Shown piece after piece: positions 52,634 to 62,654 of a stretch of 64,000 bases of DNA. Made by a program: the position numbers and the translations under genes. The notes beneath the pieces were generated by a model, which saw only the letters and a program-made list of their open reading frames with translations, made no database searches and was not told the DNA's origin. The first letter of the stretch is position 1. Each line of letters starts with the position of its first letter. The stretch comes from Saprospiraceae bacterium (GTDB taxonomy: Bacteria > Bacteroidota > Bacteroidia > Chitinophagales > Saprospiraceae): the NCBI GenBank assembly GCA_016717655.1, contig JADKFC010000001.1, positions 496,001 through 560,000 on the forward strand, given 5' to 3'.

Positions 52634-55282
52634 ATGCACAGAATTTTTGTGATCTGCATTTTCGCCATGAGCATAATCAAAATGGAGGCCCAGGAAGTGG
52701 GTATCGGTACCAATAATCCTGATCCCAGTGCCTTGCTGCATCTTCAATCATCGAATAAGGGACTGTTGATTCCCAATATGACACAGACGGAGCGACTGGC
52801 CATCCAGAATCCTGCCAATGGTTTGTTGGTCTATCAGAGAAATACCGATACTACGCCATCCGGCTTATACATCAATACCAGCTTTAACCCTGTCATTCCA
52901 AGCTGGGTACACATCACCGAGGGCGTAAATATTTGGACACCCTACGTTGGCAATCTCAATAATGTCTATAGTTTAAACCCCGGCAATGTAGGAATCGGAG
53001 TCTTTGATGCCGGCCAAAAATTGTCTGTAGCAGGAGGTGTCACGGTTGACCAGTTGGCACAAAACAATGGAGGCCTCGATAATGCGCTTAAGTTTGGTGG
53101 CGACAACTCCGGTAGCCTGATACGAAGCAACCGAATAGGCGCCACCAACCAGTTGGGACTTGACTTGGTTACCAACTTTAACAGCAGGTTGTCCCTCACC
53201 AATGCCGGAAACATTGGTCTTGGTACTACCAGTCCGGTCAACAGGCTGGATGTAGAAGGAGGTGTGGTGATAGGTATCAACTACAGTGGCACCAACACAG
53301 CACCTACCAATGGCTTGCTGGTTGAAGGCAATCTTGGACTAGGCACCACAAGTCCAATGAACAAGTTGGATGTAGAAGGAGGGGCTGTTATAGGTGCCAC
53401 CTACTCAGGTAGCAACACAGCACCGGCCAATGGCTTGCTTGTGCAGGGCAATGTTGGTATAGGTACTACCAACCCTCTTGCAAGGCTCAATGTGAAAGGC
53501 AATGGTTACGGTTGGATGCACAGCGACAATACAGATACCGTTCAATTGACTTCTTACCTTACCACCAACGCAACTTGGTTGGGATCAAAAACCAATCATC
53601 CATTGCATTTTTTCACCAATGACGGGACACCACAAATGACGGTTGCTACCAATTTAAATGTAGGTATTGGCACCCAGACTCCCAACAATTTTGCAGCTTT
53701 AGAGGTAGCGGCCACCAACAAGGGACTGCTTCTACCGAGGCTCACTACCACCAATATGAACGCTCTAGGTTCAGTGGCTCCCGATGGTATGATCGTTTAC
53801 AATACAGATCAGAATGGTTTATTTTTAAGGAGAAGTGGGAGTTTCGTAAAACTGATAGATGTGGCAGCTACCCTCACACTGCCTTTTTCTTCTACTGTAA
53901 ATAGTAGCAGCAACTTATTTACGGTTCAAAACTCAGGCACAGGAGGTGCTATCCTGGCAACGACCAATAGCAATACGACCCCTGCTTTGAGAGCGGAGAC
54001 AAACGGAACCGGCAGGGCCTTGGAGGCCATTAGTACCTCAGGTGTGGCGGGTTATTTCAGCACTACTAGCTCTGTCAACACTGCCCTGTATGTGGGGCTA
54101 GGAAGGGTAGGTTTTGGAACGGCCACTCCTCAAAGTGCCTTGGATGTGGAAGGGGGAGCGGCCATTGGCAGTACTTATTCTGGCAGTAGTGCGGCGCCGG
54201 CCAATGGCCTCATTGTTCAAGGGGTGACCGGTATTGGAACCAATACGCCAAATGCCTCTTATATGTTGGATGTAAATGGAAGGATGAGGCTGCGCCACAA
54301 CGGCATTACTGCCGGCCTATGGTTTAACAAAACAGACAACAACCCGGAAGGTTTTTTAGGCATGGTAAGTGACACAACTCTAGGCATTTGGGGTTCGACA
54401 GGTACACCCGGGTGGAGAACTGCCATTAACCTCAAAAATGGCAACCTCGGCATCAATATGGCAGACACGCTCAAACCGCTTTCTTTTGACAACAGTCTGG
54501 GAAATAAAATTGCGCTTTGGGGCAGTTCAAGCATAGATCACTATGGAATGGGTATAGCCGGAAGTACCTTGCGAATATATGTGCCGAGTGCCAACGAAAG
54601 ATTCGAATTTGGCACAGGCAATGCCGTTAACTTTGCGGAGAAAGTGCGCATTACCGGCAACGGTAATATTTATGCCGGGGTAACTAGTAGTACCTACCAA
54701 CACCACCTTAAATCCAATGTCAGTGGACAGTTGGTATTGGAAAATGGGAATGCGCACAACGCAGGAGTGGTAAACACCCTGGCTTTAAAAACCAATGGCA
54801 GGTATGATGCATTGATCAGAACAACTGCCATTGATGGGTTTCATGCAAGATTAGGCTTCTTCACGTATTCATCCAATGCCGAAAATGATGTATTGGAACG
54901 CATGTCAATAACAGATGGTGGAGACGTATTGATTGGCACCACCAATGAAGGTCTTGGTGATGGGTATAAGCTGAGGGTCAAGGGTAAAATCATCAGCGAA
55001 GAAGTAAAAGTACAATTGCATGCCCAGTGGCCGCACTATGTATTTGCTGAAAATTACGATCTGAAGCCATTGGAGCATGTGGAAAAATTTATTCAGACAC
55101 ACCACCACCTGCCCAACATCCCGGCAGCTTCTGAACTGCAAAATTCGGGCATAGAACTGGGTGAAATGCAGCGCAGGATGATGGAGAAAATTGAAGAACT
55201 AACCCTGTATATGATTGAGCTCAAAAAGGAGAATGAGACCATGAAAAATCAATTGGATGAACTCAAAAAAGGAAAAAAATGA
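52634..55282 (+). CDS. Large secreted tail-fibre-like repeat protein
   Basis: 882 residues. A signal peptide (MHRIFVICIFAMSIIKMEAQ) is followed by EVGIGTNNPDPSALLHL, the opening of Bacteroidota tail-fibre/TMF-like exoproteins. Units of about 46 residues recur, e.g. LDVEGGAVIGATYSGSNTA followed by PANGLLVQGNVGIGTTNP (about 205-290) and a diverged copy near 500-540. The C-terminal region (KIISEEVKVQLHAQWPHYVFAENYDLKPL...HHHLPNIPAASELQ) and a final coiled coil (LTLYMIELKKENETMKNQLDELKK) resemble the intramolecular-chaperone-like end of phage fibre proteins. No T9SS tail. Overlaps the next gene by 4 bases. Confidence 0.8.
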   Translation: MHRIFVICIFAMSIIKMEAQEVGIGTNNPDPSALLHLQSSNKGLLIPNMTQTERLAIQNPANGLLVYQRNTDTTPSGLYINTSFNPVIPSWVHITEGVNIWTPYVGNLNNVYSLNPGNVGIGVFDAGQKLSVAGGVTVDQLAQNNGGLDNALKFGGDNSGSLIRSNRIGATNQLGLDLVTNFNSRLSLTNAGNIGLGTTSPVNRLDVEGGVVIGINYSGTNTAPTNGLLVEGNLGLGTTSPMNKLDVEGGAVIGATYSGSNTAPANGLLVQGNVGIGTTNPLARLNVKGNGYGWMHSDNTDTVQLTSYLTTNATWLGSKTNHPLHFFTNDGTPQMTVATNLNVGIGTQTPNNFAALEVAATNKGLLLPRLTTTNMNALGSVAPDGMIVYNTDQNGLFLRRSGSFVKLIDVAATLTLPFSSTVNSSSNLFTVQNSGTGGAILATTNSNTTPALRAETNGTGRALEAISTSGVAGYFSTTSSVNTALYVGLGRVGFGTATPQSALDVEGGAAIGSTYSGSSAAPANGLIVQGVTGIGTNTPNASYMLDVNGRMRLRHNGITAGLWFNKTDNNPEGFLGMVSDTTLGIWGSTGTPGWRTAINLKNGNLGINMADTLKPLSFDNSLGNKIALWGSSSIDHYGMGIAGSTLRIYVPSANERFEFGTGNAVNFAEKVRITGNGNIYAGVTSSTYQHHLKSNVSGQLVLENGNAHNAGVVNTLALKTNGRYDALIRTTAIDGFHARLGFFTYSSNAENDVLERMSITDGGDVLIGTTNEGLGDGYKLRVKGKIISEEVKVQLHAQWPHYVFAENYDLKPLEHVEKFIQTHHHLPNIPAASELQNSGIELGEMQRRMMEKIEELTLYMIELKKENETMKNQLDELKKGKK

Positions 55283-57882
55283 AATTCAGACTGACCTTAA
55301 TTTTATCTTTTTGTTTTGGCTTCCTTTTGGGTCAATCCGATGGCATGAAGACCGAGTACATTGGCCGAAAGGGATACAAAGAACAAATCCGCGAAAATAT
55401 CAATCGGTTTAACGCTGAAAACGGCATAACATCGAAAAACAGAAACAAGATGAACTACGATGCCTATATGAAGCAAAAAGCCATTGATAAGGAAACCAGT
55501 AATGCATATGGGGTTCTCAATGGTAATTGGACCAACTATCCCTTATTACAAAGCACTAAGGGAATGGGCAGGGTAGAGTGTATTGCTTTTCATCCCAGCA
55601 ACCCTGATATCTATTATATTGGAGCAGCTGGGGGCGGGGTATGGAAAACCACAAATGGAGGAGTCTCCTATCTGCCGTTAACAGATGATATACCTTGTGG
55701 TGGAATTGCCTCTATCGTTGTCAATCCTATCGATCCCAATATTGTATACATATTGACCGGAGCGGGAAAAAGTTATCAGTCCAATTCCAGTATTGGCGTA
55801 TTTAAATCTTATGATGCAGGTATCCATTGGGTGCCAACAGCCTTGCAGGATAGTATTACTTCCAATTACCAGGAAATGGTAGCCTTTAAGTTGGCAATGA
55901 AACCCAATGATGTCAATACTTTGTATGCCTGTACCAATTTGGGTCTGTTTAAAACTACCAATGCCGGGGATTCATGGACAAAAGTCAAGTCCGGTGAAGT
56001 TTGGGATATTGAATTTAAGCCCAATAATGCCAATGTTGTCTATATCTCCGGGAGAGGTATAACCTATTTTTATCATTGTACGGATGGAGGTGTATCTGAG
56101 GTATCCTGGACGGCATCGACTCCATTTAATAGCTCGGGCCCATTTCCTATTCTTATCGACAATTTCAGGGCAATGTCGCTGGCGGTCTCTCCTGCAGCTC
56201 CCAATCAGGTAGGTGCTGTCCTGGTTGCCGATATCCCCGATAAAAGCCCACATATTGTATTGTACAATACCTATGCTTATAATGCTGTACAAATGAACTA
56301 TGATACCGGTAATAGTCCAACTATCGTATCTGCTACTTGTGGCACTAAGATTGATACCTGTTGGGCCAGTGGCGGAGGTCGTGAATACGCTGAATTGTAC
56401 ATTGGCGATTCCAACTTTGGCGATGCTATTGTTGGGGGTGTTCAATTTTATGTTCAGGAAAATTATGGAGGATGGGATTTAAAAAGTAAAGATTGTAGCA
56501 CGAATGCGCAGTTATTTCACGTGGATGCCTGCATGATAGCAAAAAACAATGGTGAGATTTATGTTTGCAACGATGGAGGGGTTTGGAAACAAACAGAATC
56601 TTATACACCGGGAGGTGTGTGGACAGATATGACCGCGAGTATAGAAATAGCGCAGGCCTATGCCATAGATGGCAGCCCTCAAGACGAAAACATAATTCTA
56701 ATGGGCTTGCAAGACAATGGTGTGCATCTTAGAACTGCTACGGATTATAGTCAATTTATAGGTGGTGATGGAACTGCGGTAGCCATTGACCAAACCAATG
56801 CCAATATTTTTTTTGGCACCATACAAAACGGTGAATTTTTCAAAAAATCGGTGAATGGCACTGTAACAGGAATGAGGGTACCGGGACCTTCTTGTGCTTG
56901 TCCGGATTCAGCTTTGTACAGTGGCACTTTTAATTTTAGCAAGTGTTTTCAGGTTGATAAGAATGACCCAATGAAACTGTATTACATGAAGCGGGATATG
57001 TACTACAGTGGAAACAGGGGCAATAATTGGAATCGTATTGTAACGGGGTTTTCTAATCCAGTTAAAATGATGAGAGTAGCTAGATCGGATAACAGTGATT
57101 GGTATATAATTAGTGATAACGACCTCATGTTTAAAACCACCAATTTTGGTACTACTATCAACCTGGTCAATACACCAGTATCTGCCTCTGTTATTTCTGA
57201 TATCTACATCAGTGAGTATAATTCTTCAGTTGTGTACATTAGTGTGTTGGGAAATGTAGCCGATAAAAAATTGTACAAAAGTGAGGATGGAGGTGCTACC
57301 TGGATCAATTGGTCTTCAGGCTTACCCAATGTGAGCATCTTATGTATAGCGTTTGATGAGTACTCAAAAGAGCTGTATGTGGGTACTGATATAGGGGTAT
57401 ATGTCAGGCCCTTTAATAAAGAGCAATGGATTCCTTTCAACAATTTTTTACCTATTACCCAGGTATTCGACTTATATATCAATCCTGGCGCCGAAACGAT
57501 ATATGCCAGTTTATTCGGCCGAGGAGTGTCCACTTCACCTCTTTTTGCCTATATCAGTTGCACCAGCTATCAGGAATCACTCGGAGGTACTATCAATTTT
57601 CGTCAAAACCTTTCTGCCATGGATTCTATTAAATCTACTACTACCATTTTGGGTACAGCCCAATCCAATGTGAGATACAGTGTGCAGGATGGTTACATCC
57701 GCATGAGCCCCGGCTTCCAGGCACAGTCCATCTCCAATTTTTCAGCCGTCATTGAGCCCTGTGGGGGTACCATTGGAACCTCTTTTAGAGAGGGTACAAA
57801 AGACTCCAAAGCGGACACTCAGCAGAAGGATAAAGCCATAGAAGTTAACCTACCACTGCCTCTTCCTCCCAAAAAGGAGTAG
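55279..57882 (+). CDS. Secreted BNR/VPS10-like propeller protein
   Basis: 867 residues. Signal peptide (FRLTLILSFCFGFLLGQS) and then a propeller of sialidase/VPS10-type BNR repeats with the Asp-box-like pattern SxDxGxxW: GGVWKTTNGGVSY, GLFKTTNAGDSWTKV, LYKSEDGGATWINW. Near the C-terminus SLGGTINFRQNLSAMDSIKSTTTI...VRYSVQDGYIRMSPGFQAQ resembles a stacked beta domain common in Bacteroidota exoproteins. The end is Pro/Lys-rich (LPLPLPPKKE) and lacks the sorting domain expected for such proteins; a stranded sorting-domain-like frame follows 30 bases later (57913). Co-transcribed with the fibre gene through an ATGA overlap. Confidence 0.85.
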   Translation: MKFRLTLILSFCFGFLLGQSDGMKTEYIGRKGYKEQIRENINRFNAENGITSKNRNKMNYDAYMKQKAIDKETSNAYGVLNGNWTNYPLLQSTKGMGRVECIAFHPSNPDIYYIGAAGGGVWKTTNGGVSYLPLTDDIPCGGIASIVVNPIDPNIVYILTGAGKSYQSNSSIGVFKSYDAGIHWVPTALQDSITSNYQEMVAFKLAMKPNDVNTLYACTNLGLFKTTNAGDSWTKVKSGEVWDIEFKPNNANVVYISGRGITYFYHCTDGGVSEVSWTASTPFNSSGPFPILIDNFRAMSLAVSPAAPNQVGAVLVADIPDKSPHIVLYNTYAYNAVQMNYDTGNSPTIVSATCGTKIDTCWASGGGREYAELYIGDSNFGDAIVGGVQFYVQENYGGWDLKSKDCSTNAQLFHVDACMIAKNNGEIYVCNDGGVWKQTESYTPGGVWTDMTASIEIAQAYAIDGSPQDENIILMGLQDNGVHLRTATDYSQFIGGDGTAVAIDQTNANIFFGTIQNGEFFKKSVNGTVTGMRVPGPSCACPDSALYSGTFNFSKCFQVDKNDPMKLYYMKRDMYYSGNRGNNWNRIVTGFSNPVKMMRVARSDNSDWYIISDNDLMFKTTNFGTTINLVNTPVSASVISDIYISEYNSSVVYISVLGNVADKKLYKSEDGGATWINWSSGLPNVSILCIAFDEYSKELYVGTDIGVYVRPFNKEQWIPFNNFLPITQVFDLYINPGAETIYASLFGRGVSTSPLFAYISCTSYQESLGGTINFRQNLSAMDSIKSTTTILGTAQSNVRYSVQDGYIRMSPGFQAQSISNFSAVIEPCGGTIGTSFREGTKDSKADTQQKDKAIEVNLPLPLPPKKE

Positions 57883-57912
57883 GTTTAATTACCAATTTAG
57901 ACCACTATTATT

Positions 57913-58167
57913 ATGGTTACTATTGTGCCCTATTATTCGTCAGGTTGTTATGGAGTTAAAATCCATTTGTCAAATGAATCTGTAAAAGAAATCAGTTCAC
58001 TAACCTTTTACAATACCTTTGGGGATGAACTGTTGAGAAAAAAACTAGTAGGTAATGACCACGACATCAATCTTTCTGAATTTGACTTACAGATCCTATA
58101 TGTCAAAATAGAGACAAGCCACAATACGGTTATGAAGCGCATTTTATTGAAGCATGCAGATGTATGA
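57913..58167 (+). CDS. Stand-alone T9SS-type C-terminal domain, possible remnant
   Basis: 84 residues that read like a type A sorting domain: VTIVPYYSSGCYGVKIHLSNESVKEISSLTFYNTFGDELLRKKL...VKIETSHNTVMKRILLK. The usual PNP of the first strand is PYY here. It is in the same frame as the 867-residue propeller protein upstream but separated by three in-frame stops (TAG, TAA, TAG). There is no signal peptide, so on its own it could not be exported. Either it was cut off from the propeller protein by mutations, or it is a leftover domain. Confidence 0.6.
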   Translation: MVTIVPYYSSGCYGVKIHLSNESVKEISSLTFYNTFGDELLRKKLVGNDHDINLSEFDLQILYVKIETSHNTVMKRILLKHADV

Positions 58168-58279
58168 TACATGGTTGGCTGATACTTATGATACCCTGAG
58201 GCTCCTGTGTCGGAACCCTTGATCCTCTGATGCCATTGTTTACCACAAATGAACTATTTTTTTCTGACCCTGATATGAT

Positions 58280-58287
58280 TATCTTTG
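58280..58287 (+). promoter_or_regulatory. Candidate -7 box of the LuxR regulator/7TM kinase operon
   Basis: TATCTTTG, an exact TAnnTTTG match, 24 bases before the ATG at 58312. It covers the alternative TTG start at 58285 and so favours the ATG. Confidence 0.5.
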
Positions 58288-58311
58288 TTGAAAGATTTCA
58301 AGACAGTAGGA

Positions 58312-58947
58312 ATGGTTCAACAAATAAAAGTATGCCTGGTAGAAGATGATGAAGAAATCAGGCAGCTCACCAAAGATGTATTAGAGTTTAAGGATGATAT
58401 CATTTGTGTAGAAACCTGTAGTTCTGCAGAAGATTTTATTGATAAATTGCCGGATTTAAATGTAGACATTGTAATGATGGACATTGGCTTACCGGGCATG
58501 AGTGGTATAGATTGTGTGCGAAAGTGTACAGAAAACAGCAATAAGCCAGATTTCGTTATGTATACAACCCACTTTGATTCCCAGGAAGTCTTTGAAGCTT
58601 TGAGGGCTGGAGCAAAGGGCTATATTCTTAAAGGAGGCAGCCCGGATAGGCTCATTCAGGATATATACGACATCGCTGAAGGTGGTTCACCCATGTCACC
58701 TCAGATTTCGAGATTGGTGGCAGAATCATTTAATGAAGCCAATAAGAGAAATCTAGAACTAGAGAAATTATCAAAACAAGAGTGGGAAGTGCTGAAGGCC
58801 CTCAATAAAGGACTTAATTATAAAGAAATTGCGGCAGAAAGGTTTGTATCTACCCATACGGTGAGGGCTCAGATTAGGAGCATCTATGATAAATTGCACG
58901 TACATAGCAAGGTTGAGGCTATTAAGAAGATATCTAACATAGTATAG
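58312..58947 (+). CDS. LuxR/NarL-type response regulator
   Basis: 211 residues from the ATG at 58312. Receiver with E11-D12-D13, acceptor D57 (IVMMDIGLPGMSG), T in MYTTHF and K in YILKGGSP. The LuxR HTH (about 145-208) has LSKQEWEVLKALNKGLNYKEIAAERF and STHTVRAQIRSIYDKL. It is the first gene before two 7TM kinase-like proteins (15 bases to the next), which are its likely partners. Confidence 0.92.
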   Translation: MVQQIKVCLVEDDEEIRQLTKDVLEFKDDIICVETCSSAEDFIDKLPDLNVDIVMMDIGLPGMSGIDCVRKCTENSNKPDFVMYTTHFDSQEVFEALRAGAKGYILKGGSPDRLIQDIYDIAEGGSPMSPQISRLVAESFNEANKRNLELEKLSKQEWEVLKALNKGLNYKEIAAERFVSTHTVRAQIRSIYDKLHVHSKVEAIKKISNIV

Positions 58948-58961
58948 TAGCAGAAAGTGAA

Positions 58962-60809
58962 TTGAGTAAATGTCAACAATATAATTTACTACGCTGCTTT
59001 TTAGCATTTATTGGTATTTTTATTAGCACTAATATTTTTACCCAGACCCCGGACACCATTTTTATTTCATCAGATTTTAAACAAGAGTATTTTGGGAGTA
59101 AATGTGTGCATTACTTTCAGATCAATAAAATTGACAATCCCCTAATTCTGAATGAGGGGGTAAAGGTTTTGGAAAAAAATCACCGGTTAAAGACCAACCA
59201 GTACAATGTATTAAAGGTGGCCGTTGTCAATTTATCAGCCCATGATCAGTCCTTGCTGTTATTTTTACACAATGTTCAAATTGATGTAGCTGATGTCTTG
59301 TTGTATAATGACAATAAATTATTGTACCGTTCTCCTGAAACAGGATGCACCCTGGCTGGATCTAAGCGACCCAACGCTCATCGCACCTTGGCGCTCCCCT
59401 TGATTTTTAAACCAGGACTTGTATATGATATGTACGTCAGAGTTTATCGTCAGGAGTTTGGCATTACGGTGAGTCCACATCTTGTACATCCGGTAACAGG
59501 CATTGATTTCAGGTGGACAGATATTTGTTTTTTAATAGTAATTAGTAGTTGTATTTTTTTGTCCTTTTTAGGTTTGGTTTTATATTATTATGGGAACCTG
59601 CGAAGGATAAGTCAAAAAGATACGCTGGTATTTGTCATTTATTCAATTTTAACAGCGCTTTATGTAATTGCAGCCAGTGGTTATGGTTCATTATATATTT
59701 GGGGAAGTTGCCCCGTGTTTGAAGTGAATGCTGCCATTTTTTTTGGAGCTTTGAGTGGTAGTGCATTTATGTATTTATGTAGCTTGATTCTAAAAATTAA
59801 GAAATGGAATAGGTGGTTGGGTGTTTGGTTTGATGTGATTTCACTTATTTATATTGCCGTATCTCTTCTGGGCTTTTTGTTGTACAACCACTATTTACCC
59901 AGCGGACTACTTGGATCATTGCTGAGCCTGCTTTATATCCTTGTAATTATCAATATGATCATCATTATCGTTTTGACAATAAAGAAAATTTGGATTGATA
60001 AGGAAAAAAATTATTATTGGTTTTTATTTATTTTCTTTTTTTACATCATTTACACCATCATAGTTATTGCACTTGAAGTAGGAGTTATAAGATATAATTT
60101 TGAATTTCATGCTTTCAGAATCGTTTCTGCACATTTTCCACAGTTGGTTTTACTGCTCATTTTTCTTATCAAACGAATGTGGTTGAGCATTGAATCAAAT
60201 ATAGACGTGATAACCAACATGAGAAAAGAAATTACTCAAGATATACATGATGAGATAGGCAGTACATTGACCAAAATTTCTTTACAAGCCCGTGTGTCTG
60301 CCATTAAATTTGAGTCAAACCCAATACAGGCGGAATTGTTTACTAAAATTGAGGACTATGCTGTAGATGCAAATCAAAAGTTAAGAATATTTTTATTGTC
60401 TATCAGTCCCAAATACGATACACTGGAATACACGGTGCATGGAGTAAGGGAAATATTCTTAAAATATTTTAATGGTTTTGAGCATGTTTATGAAGAGCAC
60501 ATCAGGCACCCTGAACTGGAATTGAGCAATACCATAAAAAATCAATGGGCGGGCATGTTTCAAGAAATGATGTATCTCATAAGCATCCATAAATCGATAA
60601 CAAAAGTTCATTTATCATTGAACGATTCTATAACGCAAGAACTGTATTTTACTTTTATACTTCAATTTAATCAGGCCGTTGATCCTGAAGAAATTGAATA
60701 TTTTTTCTATCCGGCAAACAAGTTGTTGCAGTCTCTTAGTATTCAAACTACAGAAAAGGATGTGTTGAAAGCTAATTTTTTTATTAACCTCAAATCAAAC
60801 AGATTTTGA
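58962..60809 (+). CDS. 7TM sensor kinase-like protein A: keeps the phospho-His, lacks an ATPase
   Basis: 615 residues from a TTG at 58962 (no in-frame ATG precedes the signal peptide, FLAFIGIFISTNIFTQ). Residues about 30-185 form a 7TMR-DISM-like extracellular beta-sandwich (LFLHNVQIDVADVLLYNDN; YVRVYRQEFGI). Seven membrane helices follow (about 190-400). The acceptor helix is KEITQDIHDEIGSTLTKISLQ with H429. The following 180 residues show no N-box, DxGxG or GxG loop, so ATP binding is not expected. It overlaps gene B by 4 bases. B has the opposite defect, so the pair may form one heteromeric kinase. Confidence 0.85.
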   Translation: MSKCQQYNLLRCFLAFIGIFISTNIFTQTPDTIFISSDFKQEYFGSKCVHYFQINKIDNPLILNEGVKVLEKNHRLKTNQYNVLKVAVVNLSAHDQSLLLFLHNVQIDVADVLLYNDNKLLYRSPETGCTLAGSKRPNAHRTLALPLIFKPGLVYDMYVRVYRQEFGITVSPHLVHPVTGIDFRWTDICFLIVISSCIFLSFLGLVLYYYGNLRRISQKDTLVFVIYSILTALYVIAASGYGSLYIWGSCPVFEVNAAIFFGALSGSAFMYLCSLILKIKKWNRWLGVWFDVISLIYIAVSLLGFLLYNHYLPSGLLGSLLSLLYILVIINMIIIIVLTIKKIWIDKEKNYYWFLFIFFFYIIYTIIVIALEVGVIRYNFEFHAFRIVSAHFPQLVLLLIFLIKRMWLSIESNIDVITNMRKEITQDIHDEIGSTLTKISLQARVSAIKFESNPIQAELFTKIEDYAVDANQKLRIFLLSISPKYDTLEYTVHGVREIFLKYFNGFEHVYEEHIRHPELELSNTIKNQWAGMFQEMMYLISIHKSITKVHLSLNDSITQELYFTFILQFNQAVDPEEIEYFFYPANKLLQSLSIQTTEKDVLKANFFINLKSNRF

Positions 60810-62623
60810 CTAAATTTGGCATATATATTTATTTGATATTTACTGCCAATCTGGCTTTGTCGCAGTCAGTTCAATGGAACAGTGAGTCAAAATATATTTA
60901 TGTAGGATTAAATTGTTATTATAAAGAGGGTTTGCACAAAGGGTTAGAGACAGATGGATGGAAAAAGGTAGAGTCCCATAACATCAACTTAAGCCCTGAC
61001 CACTGGCATAGTATTAAATTCTCAATTATTAACAAAGACAGCAATGATCGATCATTGGTTTTGTATTTGCATAATGCACAATTAGATACTGCATATTATA
61101 ATCTATATAATTCAGATTTAGAGCTAAGTGTTTCACCTATGACGGGCTGCAATATGCCATTTGAACGAAGGCCCACTGGTGATCGTACCCTATCCATACC
61201 TCTGCTATTAAAATCAAACCTGAATTATACCCTGGTTTTACATGTATATGGAAGAGAATTTGAGATTGCTGTGACTCCACAACTGGTAGACCCTCTTTTT
61301 GACAATGATTTTGATTGGACCGATTCAGCTTATTTTGTATTGTTTATATTTATCGCAATTAGTTTATTTATCTCTGTTACACTTTACTTCTTTCTAAGAA
61401 AATACAAGCAACGGACCATTACATTTGCATGGTTTATTGTGTATGCTATTTTTGGAGCCTTGCATTTAATTGCAACAAGTGGATATGGTTCGCTTTATAT
61501 TTGGGGCTCACTTCCTTTTCTTGAGGTAAATGCAGCCATTTTTACGGGTGCGGTTTGCTGCTTAGCTTTATTGGAAATGGCAGGGATTGCCATGAGAACA
61601 ACAACGAAGTACATGCCAATTGCCAAATATTTTCGCTATTTCGGCTTATTTTATGTAGTTTCAGCATTTATTGGCTTTGGACATTATTTTGCAATTTGGC
61701 CTGCAGGATACTATAAAATCCTTATTAGTATTTCTTATTCAGGTATGATAGTTGCTCATTCCATTATTGCTTTTTTCTTCCTATTTTCCAAACAATATAC
61801 TTTTATCAATGGAAGACTGTGGTTGGGGTTATTTTATTTATTGCATTTGCTTTTTTATATGGCCATTATTTGCGTCGAAAACAACTATGTGCGTTATGAT
61901 CATAAATTACACACCCTTATAAATTTGATATTTTACATTCCTCAAATGTTGTTGGTAATTTTTTATCTGATTCTCAATTATATTGCCATCATGGAGAAGA
62001 TGAGAAAAGAGGAATTCCTTTTAAGAGATAACATACTTACAAAATTGTACGCCGAAGTAAGTGAACCCTTGTCTAAAATTAATCTCAGTTTGTTTGCAAG
62101 ACCACAAACAATAGAACCCATTGATTTTTCTCAAAGAATTTCAAAACTTGTCAATGATGTTCAATTGGCTCGCCGACAGTTGAATGACCTATACTATGCA
62201 ATGAAACCGGGTGTGGTTCATGTATCTGATTTGTTTAATGACCTCAAAGAGTGGATTATTGAATATTGGAAGCATACCTCTATGAAATTGGATATTGCTT
62301 TTGAATTAAAGCACACAAATCTTGAACTAGATCCATTGGTGAAAGCTCAATTGATCTTTATTATTAAGGAAATCAACAATAATATTGCAAAACATGCTCA
62401 GGCAACTTTGCTCAAATTTAGAATCGAAGAAGTGGATGATAGAAATTTTTTAATAATATTTAGCGACAACGGAGTGGGTTTTTTGCAACCTCTAAAATCG
62501 AACGGACATGGCCTGGATGGCATTAAATCAAGAATGGATAAAATAGGTGGAACCGTTGAAATTACGAGCAAAGCAGGAGAAGGTGTGAGCTATCGGCTAT
62601 ACTGTAAAAACAAAATTGCATGA
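60806..62623 (+). CDS. 7TM sensor kinase-like protein B: keeps the ATPase, lacks the phospho-His
   Basis: 605 residues, a paralogue of protein A from TTG at 60806. Same extracellular domain (SLVLYLHNAQLDTAYYNLYN; LVLHVYGREFEI) and seven helices, with the shared block ATSGYGSLYIWGS followed by FLEVNAAIF (A has the same but for CPVF). In the acceptor helix LYAEVSEPLSKINLSL aligns with A's IHDEIGSTLTKISLQ: Y415 replaces the His and Ala the Asp. The ATPase domain is good: N-box IIKEINNNIAKHA, G1 DNGVGFL (D554), G2 GHGLDGIKSRM. It could phosphorylate A's H429 in trans; that is inference. The stop of A and start of B overlap. Confidence 0.85.
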   Translation: MTKFGIYIYLIFTANLALSQSVQWNSESKYIYVGLNCYYKEGLHKGLETDGWKKVESHNINLSPDHWHSIKFSIINKDSNDRSLVLYLHNAQLDTAYYNLYNSDLELSVSPMTGCNMPFERRPTGDRTLSIPLLLKSNLNYTLVLHVYGREFEIAVTPQLVDPLFDNDFDWTDSAYFVLFIFIAISLFISVTLYFFLRKYKQRTITFAWFIVYAIFGALHLIATSGYGSLYIWGSLPFLEVNAAIFTGAVCCLALLEMAGIAMRTTTKYMPIAKYFRYFGLFYVVSAFIGFGHYFAIWPAGYYKILISISYSGMIVAHSIIAFFFLFSKQYTFINGRLWLGLFYLLHLLFYMAIICVENNYVRYDHKLHTLINLIFYIPQMLLVIFYLILNYIAIMEKMRKEEFLLRDNILTKLYAEVSEPLSKINLSLFARPQTIEPIDFSQRISKLVNDVQLARRQLNDLYYAMKPGVVHVSDLFNDLKEWIIEYWKHTSMKLDIAFELKHTNLELDPLVKAQLIFIIKEINNNIAKHAQATLLKFRIEEVDDRNFLIIFSDNGVGFLQPLKSNGHGLDGIKSRMDKIGGTVEITSKAGEGVSYRLYCKNKIA

Positions 62624-62654
62624 TTCACGATGCTCGAGGATGAGTTCATAAAGA

